From: Acanthamoeba sp. SK_2022b
Taxonomy: Eukaryota; Discosea; Longamoebia; Acanthamoebidae
Direction: 5' to 3'
DNA length: 64,000 nucleotides
NCBI GenBank assembly: GCA_027943245.1
Contig: JANDJZ010000036.1
Span: forward strand, 153,849 to 217,848
In this document: positions 10,070 through 21,106 of the stretch, in pieces
How positions within the stretch are numbered: position 1 is the first letter of the stretch
Layout: each line of letters starts with the position of its first letter
Program-made: the position numbers and the translations under genes
The notes under the pieces: model-generated
Told to the model about the DNA's origin: nothing
The model's database searches: none
The model's input: only the letters and a program-made list of their open reading frames with translations

Positions 10070-12622
10070 ATGGCTGGAGAACGAAGACGAGGGACGACCA
10101 AGAGAACGCCCCAAATGCTGCTCCAGTTGCTTCTGTCGATTGTCCTCATCTCCACCCGCGGACCACCAGCTGCCGCCGTAGCAGATTTGAACGCTGAACT
10201 TCCCGCACCTGAGCTCGCTGCCTTGTCGCTGCCCTCGGCCCTGGATGACTTTGGGGTGGCTACATGTGCGCACGCTGCCGAGTTCGAAGAAAGTGCTGCG
10301 GATCTGGCCGCTTCAGTGTGCACGGTTAAGGAAGCGAGGAACGAAGACACACAAACCGGGGAGCGGCAGCCTACCGAGAGCGAACTGTCGAAACCGGAGG
10401 CCAGCTCGAACAAGGGAGGCTGCCTTGTACCGGACGGCGAGGCGCTCTCAGCGCTAGAGGGCGGCCTGCTTAGTCGAGAAGTGCTGCCCGTGGCGGAGAA
10501 GGGCTTGGATCAATCGAGTCCTCACATGACCCTGGTGGATATGCCCGTCAGTATCACGACCTTGCCGGTAAGCACCGAGCTCAGCGGCGTGGTGGAGGTA
10601 GACGATAACGCCGCGAATCAGCAGCTACCCAAGGAAAGTGTCCAAGAGAGATTGGAAGACCAAGATGATGACGGTGGCTGGGAAGTTCTGGATGACGCCC
10701 ACAGCAGACCTTTGGCGATCACGCACGAGATCCTAGGGACAGGCATGATATCCGACACAGCTACGCCTGCAGACAGCGACTCCGGCGAGCAGCTCTCAGG
10801 TAATACTCGGGGTGTCGATGGAGAGGACTCGGACGACGACGCGGAAGTGTACGCAGCTCGCGATGCCTTCCCTGTGGGCGAGTTGGACGTGGCCACGGTG
10901 ATCAGGGACCACGTAGCCGTGTTTGATGTTGAGAGTCGGGGTGCAGAGGGCAACCCGCTGCAGGCAACCGCGATAGCAGCTGTATTGCCGTCACGCACCA
11001 CCCATTCGCCCTCTGCCTCGGAGGAGTCACCATTGCCTACCGCCATGCCTTCACTCACAGCGGATTCGCCCTCACCCTCGGACCTACATTCGCTCGGCGT
11101 GCCCCCCTCCACCTCTCCGTGTGCAGATGATGCACCTGAGAACGTGATTGGAGAACAGCTGGAAGCAGCGCCGCAGTCTCAGAAGGAAACTACCACACTC
11201 GAGGAAGTGCCGCCTAGCTCCAGCGACCGCTGGCAGATGACTTCTGACGAGTTGCCGGCAGGGGAGGTTCCGCTTCGTGGACCTGAGCATTCCCACGCGC
11301 CCACAGGCAGCCACCCTATCCTCGAGGAAGTGGCGCAGCAGCCTCCAGCCAGCCTATCCTCGGATAGCAAGCCCGACACATCGGCTGACACCAAGGTGAC
11401 GCCTGTTAGAGCTTATCTCCTCGCTGCATTCCCTCACATATTTCCCATCTATAGGTGGCTCTGATGGACACGCACGATCTGGGCCAGTCTGGCGAGATTG
11501 CGGGAGCCCAAGAACAGGATGAGAAAGCGAAGCACGAGGCACAGCGGGTGGAGAGACTGACGCACAAGAAGAAGCAATCTCTGGAGCAGGTCGTGAGCGA
11601 CACTGAAGAGGAGAAAGCCAAGGACACAGTCAAGCGGAAGCTGGAGAGCCTCCCGCAGAAGCGGCCTGCTGTCGCCTCCTCTGCCGAAGTGGGGCCTACC
11701 AGTTTTCCGGTGACGACGCATGGCGCCGAGCGGTTAGCGAAGAACCGCACATTGCCAGCCAACGACTCAGCCCAGGATCAAGGCGCCAAGGTGATGGCGG
11801 CCCGCTCTCCTTTGGTGGCTCTCGATAAGGGAAAGGCCGCCGGGGAGAAGGTGGTCGGGCTGAAGAAAGCGACAGGGATGAAGTCACCAGCAGCTACAGC
11901 GGCCTCACCCATCCCTTCGCAGATGGCCGCAACCAGCGTACCGGCCATTCCGGTCTGGAAGAGCTTCGCCAAGGCGTCATCGCCATCGGCCTTGTCTGGG
12001 TCGCCTGCGGTGGGACCAGGTCGCCCGAAGATGGCAGCTTCTTTCACTCCCTTTACCAAGAGGTTGACAACAGTTAGGCCTAGCGGAGATGAGGCGGCCA
12101 GTGCGCCGGCGGGTGGTGGAGACAGCCAGGACGACGACGACGATTACGACGACGACGATTACGACGACGGGGACGAGGACGAGGACGACGAGGGCCTGTT
12201 TGATGAAGAGGACGAGGTTGAAGGAGGTGAGACCGAGCGTCAGAGCGCTGAGGGTCCTCTGAAGAAGCCAGTCCCCGACCAGGCTGCGGAGAAGGCCCGC
12301 AAGCTGGTCGAACGCAAGATTCTCCTCAAGATGGCCAAGGAGGCTTCGGGCATCAGCAGCGGTACCCCCAATCGCCCCACCACGACGTCCATGGAGACGA
12401 GCATACTGATGTAGCTTTGTTGCCTGGACAGCGGGGGACGATGACCCAGAGATGAAGGCGTGGAAGCGGCGAGCCAAGCTGAAGAACATGGAGGCCAAGC
12501 GGAGGCAGGACGTGGCGGCCTACGCCATTACGGACCCTGCAGCGCGACGGAGGGAGATAGAGCGGGTGAAGAAACAAAAGCAGAAGAACCAGGGCAGTCT
12601 CCGCTACAAGAAGAACCCCTAG
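10070..12622 (+). CDS. Unknown protein: hydrophobic N-terminus, acidic region, basic C-terminal coiled coil
   Basis: Three exons join cleanly, with introns at about 11395-11454 and 12361-12431. The N-terminus has a basic lead and then a hydrophobic core (MLLQLLLSIVLIS, residues 16-28) followed by small residues, which reads as a signal peptide or signal anchor. About 420 residues of Ser/Glu/Ala-rich, probably disordered sequence follow, containing a DDDGGWEVLDD segment. The second exon has a Lys/Glu coiled coil (EKAKHEAQRVERLTHKKKQ), a long Ala/Pro/Lys stretch and a DDDDDYDDDDYDDGDEDEDD acidic run (near 12130-12195). The C-terminus is a basic helix (EMKAWKRRAKLKNMEAKRRQ) ending SLRYKKNP. No domain family is recognised. 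The acidic and basic parts look nuclear or nucleolar, which conflicts with a secretory signal. Confidence 0.75.
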
Positions 12623-12717
12623 CCCCCCCAAATATCTCTGCTCCATAGCCAATAAATGCAGACGAGCTCCTATGTACAACCATACGTATTTGACAGAAGG
12701 GAGGAGGAGGGAAGCCA

Positions 12718-14198
12718 TTATGGGTTGGTGGAGAGGGACTTGCACAACTCGACGACCCACCAGGTCACGGCGGTGGAGGGCACCACCTTGAGGTAGGTCG
12801 CCGTCAGGCCCCGATAGAACCCCCTCAACCCCTCCTCCCGCATGATCTGGGGATGGGATCATGGCGTGGTGGGCAGAAGAGAGCGGACGAAAAAAGAGGG
12901 AAAGGTGAGGCGATGGCGACGGCGGAAACGACGGGAGGACTTCCGTACCTTTTTGACGGCGTCCGAGATACCCCCGTAGGTGCCCTCCTTTCCGCCCATC
13001 TCCTGCACGATAATCCGCTTACGGAGCAGGTCGGCCGGGTAGCTGACCGTGGTGGCCAGCGTACCAGCGATGGCTCCTACGGACAGCGAGAGCACCGTGG
13101 ATGTGGAGCCTGACCGAGAGGGAATAAAGAAGATGAGGAAGCGTTTTGCAACCGGAGACGACAGATTAGGAAGGGAGTCGCACCACCGCCCGCCTGAATG
13201 TACTCCTTCAGTTTCTCGTAGGTTGTGAAGTTGATTGCGATGTAGGGTGCCGTGTTCTGTGCCCCCCCCCCACAATCACCGAGAAGAGATAAGACCAAAG
13301 CTGTGGGCTTTTGGCTGTGTGGGCCTATCTTGTTGGAAAGTATTGGGGATTGGCGAGGCGTACAAGAACGGCAGCGGTCACGCCTTTGTAGAATCCGAGC
13401 AGGCCCTCTTGGCGGTAGATGGAGACCACCGCATTGGCCACCCCCCGGTAGTAGCTATTCATAAAGCAGTGCGTTGAGATCACAGCCCGAGAAAGCAGCG
13501 GCAGCAGCAGGAGAGCATAGTGTGCGCACGTGTTGGTGGTGGTCTGAACGGTCAATCTCGTGCGCACAAAGTCCATTGGGAAGGTGACCACCGCCGCGGT
13601 TGTACCGGCAGAGGCCGACGCCAGCAGAACTTGGCCCTAAGCGACGACGCACCAAACAATTGTTAGTGTGCGAAGCGTGCACGAGAGTGTCATGCGGCGA
13701 TTGCAATCGCCGTACGGTGTTGAGCTGGTCACGTTGCACCATCTGTCGGAGCAGCTTCTTGAAGATCTCGAACGAGTAGAAGCGTACGGCGGACGTGGGT
13801 ATGATGCGCACCACGTTCGTGGCGTTGCCCCTCCAATAGCCCCGAATGCCCTGTGCCCATGCCACGTAAGCGTTGGCGTGTGCAGGGAGAGAGCGGCCTC
13901 GACAGTACCTCCTCCCTGGCTATGGTCAGGAGAGGCCGAAAAATGCCCCGGTACCGGCCCTCACCACCCTGCAGGTGCTCCACCTTCGAGTGGAAGTGTG
14001 ACGAATAGATATAAAGATCGAGAGACACGAGGAAAAACTTAATAAATAAAAAATCGATTGTGGTACCATTTGCAAGAGGCGGAGTCGCTCAAGTGGCGCG
14101 GTGACGGTCTTAGCGCAAATGCCGGCGATGGCACCATAAAGGAGGTAGTTGATGGTCCTGACATCTTTCCGCGGCGTTACAGGCGCTGTTGAAGTCAT
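12718..14198 (-). CDS. Mitochondrial carrier family (SLC25) transporter
   Basis: The three tandem carrier repeats are complete. Each has a PxE/DxxR/K signature: TAPLERLRLLQM (near 14090), FPMDFVRTRLTVQ (near 13570) and YPADLLRKRIIVQ (near 13010). Each matching matrix helix carries the following half-motif: RGYWRGNATNVVRIIPTSA, EGLLGFYKGVTAAVLVRL and, in the final exon, GFYRGLTATYLKVVPSTA. The start MTSTAPVTPRKD has no cleavable presequence, as is usual for the family. Seven exons are seen; the stop is TAA at 12718-12720. The wording is closest to the ATP-Mg/Pi and CoA/adenine-nucleotide branch (SLC25A24/A42-like), but there are no EF hands and the substrate cannot be assigned by eye. It would sit in the inner mitochondrial membrane. 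Confidence 0.9.
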
Positions 14199-14432
14199 CT
14201 TTCAAGATCCGATTCCCTCACCTGGTCTTACGTCCAGTAAAGTGTTGTGTTGTTGACTGAGCCACCTCTGGCTTGCTTCGCTTGGTGTTCTACCTTTCCC
14301 GATCTTCTTGGAACAGCGTCTCCGCAGGCGAATAACTGGCATTGTTGCCGCTTGGCGCAGCAAACCTGACGTCAGCTTTGCTGCGGACCGCCATACCGTG
14401 ACGAGGCGAGGGCTGGCGGAAGGTCAGGGGCG
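14199..14432. promoter_or_regulatory. Divergent promoter, mitochondrial carrier and JMJD8-like genes
   Basis: A 234-base head-to-head gap with no open frame of note. No canonical TATA box is seen; both genes must use it for their 5'UTRs and promoters. Confidence 0.4.
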
Positions 14433-15680
14433 ATGCACTCGCACGTGTTGGTGAGTGGAATCGTGGCAACGTTGCTAGCGGCTGCTGTTGGCGCGCTAGC
14501 TTTACCGGCGCTGCACGGACAGAGTGGATCTATCGACTCCCCTCTATGCACCATCGCCCGCCGCTCCCTCCTTGCTCAAGACGACTTCGCCAGGTGCGCC
14601 TTACTTATCAGGTCTTGGTTCAGCTCTGCAACAATTTCTTGCTGCACGTGGTGGCGTTCAGCGTCTTTCTCGGTGGTGTGCAGTTTATATGAAGAGAGGC
14701 AGCCCGTGATCATTCAAGTCCCTCTACACACCAATTCCCGGTTTCGTTCCCTTACAACCAAGGCATGTATGCGACGGCACTCTTGCTGAAGACCGGTCTG
14801 AAACACAACTCTCGCGGATGAGCAGGAACGACTGCTGGCAGCGTATGGCGAGAACTGCATCGTCCTGTCCACGGCAAATTCCAACTCATACAACAAGAGG
14901 AGGATGACTCTTAGACGATACGTCTCTGAGATCGTGGATAGGCCGACCGCGCTAGCTGATAGAGGTGATTCCTCGTTTTATCACTTTGGTGACAACGACC
15001 ACACTGCAGTACTGAAGCCCTTCTCATTGAGTGGCGATCACTACCTGATCTCCCAACCCGCAACGGCAGTTCCGATCTCTGTTTGAAGCCTATGTACTGC
15101 CTCCGTACGATGCTACCAACACTACGGCGCCATGCCCAGCGCTGAGCTTTGGATTTGCAGGCCATGGTAGGTTCGCCTCTTGTGCTAATTGGTTCGCTTA
15201 TGTGGTAGTAAGACGTCCTCTCTCAGGCAGCGGAGTGCCTCTGCACACGCACGGTGCGGTGTTTGCTGAGGTTATGCACGGGAAAAAGGTGTCACTGCTC
15301 GCTCGCTGCATCTGTGCTGTGGCTCGATATGCTCATCGTGTTTGGGTGCTGGACAGAGATGGTTCTTGTATCCCCCTTCCTACATGCCATTGTTTGATCC
15401 CAATGAGACCACGCTGAGGTAAGGACAACCTACTCAGAGTGCATGAACCCTATTAATTCCATTGAATGGGTACGTAGATGGCTGCACAAGGTGTATCCAT
15501 TCTTTGGTGTGCACGACCGCCCACTCGAATGCACGCTGCAAGTCGGGGAGGTATGACCCCCTCTCTCCCATGCTGTTGCAAATCTCACCACCTCAGCAGT
15601 TATTGTATATCCCTACAGGATGGTGGCACAGCACGCTCAACATTGGGGACTTTGTGGTCTTCATCTCCACCTTCCTCTAG
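14433..15680 (+). CDS. JMJD8: JmjC-domain protein, JMJD8 orthologue (ER lumen)
   Basis: A signal peptide (residues 1 to about 25; hydrophobic core IVATLLAAAVGALALP) precedes a JmjC fold that follows animal JMJD8 along its whole length. Matching blocks are EERQPVIIQ, TNSRFRSL, ENCIVLSTANSNSYNK, SSFYHFGDNDHTA, GFAGHGSGVPLHTHGAVFAE, GKKRWFLYPP, RPLECTLQVGE, LLYIPTGWWHSTLN and FVVFISTFL at the very C-terminus. The metal-site pair reads HTH (not HxD) and the distal His is in WWH; the same HxH-like spacing occurs in JMJD8. JMJD8 is a lumenal ER protein linked in animals to NF-kB signalling and metabolism; catalytic activity is unsettled. Introns are near 14592-14680, about 14762-14824, 15006-15065, 15166-15227, 15287-15352, 15418-15440 and 15550-15597. 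The second appears to be GC-AG. Confidence 0.87.
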
Positions 15681-15857
15681 CTAGCGGGCGGCCCGTAGAC
15701 AATCAATGGAATGCAAGTAACGCAAACCAGGAACTGGCCCTTTCGGCAGAAACCTCATACAAGGCGTTGCCAGTTACTTCACCACAGTACACTAGACAGG
15801 CGCCACAGCTGCCCTTGGCTCTTCATAGGTTTTTCCGCAATCTTGCGGCTTGACAAA

Positions 15858-18800
15858 ATGGAGTCCTACTGTTACGATACCGATGAAGATGAAGGCCAAT
15901 TGGCACATGACGTAGGTGAAGGAGAGGAGGAAATGTTCCATCGACCGTTGAACAGCCTTGCAGAAAGTGAGGAATTGGTGCTGACCCCTTTGATGCTCAA
16001 ATCCATCGACGGCCGCCTCTCGACATCATTTGGAGATAAAAGTGATGGAGAAGCGCCCATGACTACCAGCATCTCAAGTGGCTCTGGAGGCGTGGTTCCA
16101 CCATTTGGCAATGCCCACTTCGTGGTGGTGCATTACAACGGCAACAAGAGCGACGACGAGGTGCTGCGCGCTGCCGTACCGGCGGAGGGGGACGAGGCCG
16201 ATACAAGGCGGCAGCCATGGGGCAGCCCTGGAGCACTGGGCCTACGGGACCACCACAATCGCAGAAAGCTCAGCAGTGGCAGTCGTGTCAGGTGCCCTTC
16301 TTCTAGACAACTACCCTTTGGGGGGGGCAAGTTATTCCAAAGTTGCCATAAGGCTGAGTCTCCCTAACTGCAGGCGAGACAACGAAAGGGTGGCCGCGGC
16401 GCTGGTGGACGACGACCGAGTGCACTGCACCACCCAGGGCGCCAACTTTGACCTGGTGCTCCGCTACCGGCCCGACGGCCGCTTCCTTCTTGCTGGCCTC
16501 GTCCTGCGTCAACGTACGTTTTCCCCGCTTTGTGCGGCAACGTTGACGCGGCTGCCCACCAGCTGGCCAAGAGCCAACACAAGAAAGCTCATTCGCTCCT
16601 CCCTCATTGCATCACCAGCGCCGTCGGGCTGGCCCCATCCGGTCCGTAGCGTTGCGGTGTGGGCTTACGGAGCGTCGGACGACGAACGGGAGCCCAGCAC
16701 AGGCGAGTACTCGGACTGCTTCAACGAACTCGATGAGGGCAGGAGCCTCGCGCAGGATGAGATGCCGTCGGAGCTCGTCCACCCGCCGCCGCTGGCCTAC
16801 CTCCACATCAAGCCCGACGAACGCGCTATACACTTGCCCTTGAAGAAGCCAGTCTTGGTCAAGTACCTCCACGTCAAGTTCATCTCGGCCTATAACACGC
16901 ACAGCGACAGCAAAAAGGCACCCAACATCCAAGTCGGGTTTCTGGGTTTGACCGGGCTGTGCGTGCCGCCGGGCGGCCGGCTGTTCAACGACCAAGTGAA
17001 CGCCGAAGAGGAGGAGATCTGTTTTGTGCGACGACTCCCGCCAGCCATGATTTATGGCTACAGACCACCGCCGATCCTGATCTCCCTCACTGAGGAGTTC
17101 TACGACTACATGCTCTCTCACCGCTTCCTCTACCTCTTCCCTCAACTGGGCCTAGTGCGTCGCCTCCTCCACTCTCCCATTGGCACAGTTGTGTGCGAGA
17201 CGCTGACACATCGCCTTTTGAAACCGCCTTATAACGTGCTGGTAGACGCTTGGTCGCAATGCCACGTCGTTTGAAGACCTGCGAGCAATGCTCAACGAGG
17301 TCATACGAGAAGGCACGCTGCGCGCTGCCGGACCGGGCGGGAGCGATTTGGCCTTTTTCCATGGACCCTCGCCCTTTGACGATCAGCTCATCAGGATGTG
17401 CGGGCTCTGGAACCAGAACCCGACCATCGCCTTCGTGGTACACGGCGCCGCGCAGTTGCACCCTTTGACATAGGCAAACTCGCAGGCGAATTCACGTTAT
17501 GATTCGTGTCTGTGCATCAGGATCTGCACAACCAACTCTTCTACGTCATGAACAATGTCAACGTGACCGCGGAGAAGGTGCGGAGCTTTCTGAGCGAATG
17601 CCTGGCCGGCTCCTATCCACGTCAGATGCGCCCGTCGGAGCTCGAGAGAATTGGCCGCCTTGGTAGCGGGTATGCACGCACGAGGTGACCTCCTGTGTTT
17701 GTGTGTTATAACACGTTCGGGGTGTGGTGTTTGCGGACAGTGCCTTCGGGTCGGTTTTCAAAGCCGTCCACAAGCCCACAGGCGAAGAGGTGGCAGTCAA
17801 GGTCCTGACCGAGTCCATGCCCGAGGAGGTGGCGCTGCTTCAGATGTGTCGCGAATGCCCCGAGATCGTGCAATGCCGCGCGTCCTTCAAGAACCCCCGA
17901 GGCGACAGCATTTGGGTCCTCCCTCTCTCCCACTCTCCCCTGGATGGTCATGTGCTGTCTCGGTTCCCACTGATGTTCCAAGGTCAGGTGGTGATGGAGT
18001 ACTGCGGAGGCGGCAGCGCCTGGGATCTCGTGGACGACCGGCTCTTCGGGATGAAGGAGGAGCATGTGGCCACCATCCTGAAGTCCGTGCTCACCGCTCT
18101 GGTCTACCTCGAGGAACACGGCATCGTTCACCGCGACATCAAAGTAAGTACTACGTTATCTCCCCCATCCTGGGTTGTCGCTAGCGACTGTTGTCTTAGG
18201 TTTCTCCTCATCTCTTCTGCAGCCCGACAACATCATCTTCACCGCAGACGGCCACGTCAAGCTGAGTACGTGCTACGCCAGGCAGTCCTCTAGCTTGGGC
18301 CGTGCCCGATAAGCCACTGACCATGCGCACCATGTGTGAATACGTATGTGCTTTGTAGCTGATCTGGGCTGCGGACGAGTGTTGTCGAAGGGCGACATGG
18401 CAGCAACACAGGCGGGTCACATCGTCGCGCGGCCGCCTGAAATGGGCCGCGCGTACTACGACCACAGGACGGACATCTGGAGCGTGGGCAAAGTCGCCCT
18501 GCTGTTGGCCCGTCTGGCCCAGCTGCCTGGCGTGATTAACATCCAACGCGCCGAAGACGTGGATTTCGGAAACTGGCACCCATCCCTTCGCAACTTTGTC
18601 GGGCGCTGCCTGCAGCCCCAGCACAGCCGAGACAACGCCGCCACGATGCTTCAGGTATTTCCTCCTCCTCCTCCTCCTCCTCCTACTCTGATCGCTACCT
18701 ATGTTGATATGTTGACGTCTGAGCCCTTTCGAAGGATCTGTTCATCACGACGTTTGCTCGAGACCACACTCTCTTTGAGGACTACTGCCGCGGCGTAGAA

Positions 18801-20899
18801 CTCGTAAAGTCACAGCAGTTGGTGCGCTTTGTTTGACTCTATCTCCGCCACAACATTACTCTGATCAGTAGTACACTCGCGTACTTGCACTCGCGTACTT
18901 TGCACGCGTGCAGAACCAAACGAAGCCAATCATGGCCCTGCTCGACCAGCTGCGCCTAAAGGACGAGTCGACGAACCAGATCGCCTTTATACTCGACGTG
19001 TTCTCGTCGACCCTTCGCTGCACCGGGAACGAACACCTGCACCTCGACCTCAAAGAGGCCCTCGAGTCGGCCCTGATCGACCATACAACCCGCATCCTCA
19101 TCATCGGCGGCACGCGTACGTTCACTACAGGCCCACCGCCCGAGAACGTGCATTAATCGACATGGCATTGACACTTTTCCCGCGACAGGCGAGGGCAAGT
19201 CTTCGTTTATCAACGCCTTGGCCGGGGCCAAGCTCTGTAAGGTGGGCAGCGTGCTCAAGGAGACCAAGGGTTGCGAGGTACACCTCACACCTTGCCCTCC
19301 AACAATGTAGCAATACGCCGCTTTCGCTCGCATGTTGAAACGCGAGGTGTGTGCGTGCGTGCGTGCGTGTGCACCAAGTGGCGAGACCTAGACTTGGGCA
19401 GGGACAAGATCAAGATCATGGACTCCCGCGGCAACGCGGAGTTCGAAGACGAGGCCGTGCACGACGATGAGGATCTTAAGTCGTTTGTCTACATCCCACA
19501 GAAAACCCCTCTCCGTAAGCCTGTCCGCATCTCGTTTGAAATTTTACGCATCTCCCCCCCTCTCCGGCTCGGAAAGGTTGACCCCTTTAGGCACGCAGAG
19601 TTGATCAAGGAGGAGCTGCGGAAAGGACACCCCGACATCGTCATCTTCGTCGCAAAGGCCAAGCAACTCGACACCAAGCAGAACACTGAGAACCTGCGAT
19701 TCCTGAAGGAGGTCCTGCAATTCATCAGGTAACGGATGGTCGGCAACAACAGCACGCTCCCACATCGTCTTACTTCGCCGCCTGCAATGCTCTTGCTTCC
19801 TAGGGAGAACGACCCCAAGCGGCCCTTCCCCTGCGTGCTGGGCATCACCTCGCAGGTGGACGAGCTGGACCCCGTCAGGCGGCCGCCCGCCGACAAGCTC
19901 CAGCAGATCGAGCACGCGCGCCAGATCATGCACTCGCGCATGGAGAACTGCCTTCGGCCTCTCTTTGAAGAGGTACTCGGCTGCCGTGCGCCTATCGCAG
20001 CTGGGCGGAATCTGACCTTGCGTCTCGCTGTACGGAAAGGTGGGCAACGAAAGCATCGAAGTGGGCACATCCGTGACGCTGGACTACCAGCTCGCGCCCA
20101 AGCTGACCACATTCGCCGTCAGTAGTGTGGTGGAGTGGTCCGACGACGGCTCGCAGATTGTCGAGGACCACCGCTGGGGCACCGACGCCGTGCGTCGCCA
20201 TCTCACCGAGGATGGCAACGTTCGGGTCACCCTCGGCCTGGTACGCGTTTCCCTTCCGCGTGTGGAGCTCCCCCTCCTCTCTTATAAGAACGTCAAGGCA
20301 AGACTTGGCAGCTCACGCTCTCACGATGGTGGTGCGAATCAGCTGGCCACATGCCGGATGCAGAACAAGCCGCGCCTGGTGGCCAGGGCGTGGGCCAACT
20401 ACTACGGCCAGTTCATTAATCGCCTGTTGGCCGAGGGACAGAGCGTGCCCGTCCAAATCTGGATTCTGCTGGCCCAGCTCGTCGTTTGCACCGGTCTTGT
20501 AACCAAGACGCCGCACTCCATCATTAACTCCTTCTTCGAACAGGTTGGCTCACGCCTCCAATCTTGTACCATGCACACTGCACACTGATAGCTCCATGGT
20601 TGGGCTCCCGATATATCAGGTGGCACAGCTCTGCTTCGTAGATGCACCCGGCAAGCCAGGACATCTCTACGTGTATCGGGGCATGTTCTCGTGGAAGTAC
20701 CGCCTCCTGGCCTACTCAGGTACAACCGCCAACTCTTGCCGGTCCAGTGCCACATGCCTCACCGCCTAACCGGTTCTTCCTCCGTGCAGAGTTGCTGGAC
20801 CGTGTGGCGGAGGCCCTGGGCGAGTTCATTGTGAAGGGCCACCTCTACCGTACTCACGCCACCTTCGAGCGGCTGCTGGCCATTTTGTGGGAGCCCTGA
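15858..20899 (+). CDS. Fusion protein: beta-sandwich-like domain, Ser/Thr kinase, P-loop GTPase
   Basis: One continuous spliced frame can be followed from an acidic N-terminus (MESYCYDTDEDEGQ) to ERLLAILWEP at the stop. A segment near 16790-16990 (AIHLPLKKPVLVKYLHVKFI, then NIQVGFLGLTG) resembles a DOC/APC10-type galactose-binding-like sandwich. A kinase follows: the G-loop is split by an intron (GRLGSG/AFGSVFKAVH), then VAVKVL, HRDIK (18130), PDNIIF, DLG for DFG (18360) and RPPE for APE. The kinase runs without a stop into a GTPase: Walker A GGTREGKSS across an intron near 19110-19205, DSRG as G3 (19425), and ITSQVDEL as a G4-like motif (19850). The C-terminal region is helical and unknown. 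Splice continuity across 18820-18910 argues against two genes. An upstream in-frame ATG exists at 15711. Substrates and location are unknown. Confidence 0.75.
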
Positions 20900-21106
20900 A
20901 GGGAAAACATGTTATTCTTTGTATTTAAGGTGTTTCATAACACCGCCTTTTTGGTTTGTTTCACACTGGGCGCTGTCATCTTCTTTCATTAAAGATCCCC
21001 ACTCCAGGCACTGGAGGCACACCTCTTCTCTCTTGCGACTGCCTGTGCACCAAGTTCATCAAAAAGTGCTCTTTGCCTCTTCACTATTGTCTCTTTCATT
21101 GTTGTT
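20900..21106. other. Convergent 3' intergenic region
   Basis: A 207-base T- and TC-rich gap between two tail-to-tail genes. ATTAAA at 20989-20994 is a possible polyadenylation signal for the plus-strand gene. Nothing else is seen. Confidence 0.35.

Noticed and set aside
15680..15860. Joining the JMJD8-like gene to the kinase-GTPase gene
   Set aside because: JMJD8 proteins end exactly at the FISTFL motif where the TAG occurs, and the next protein has its own Met with acidic start.
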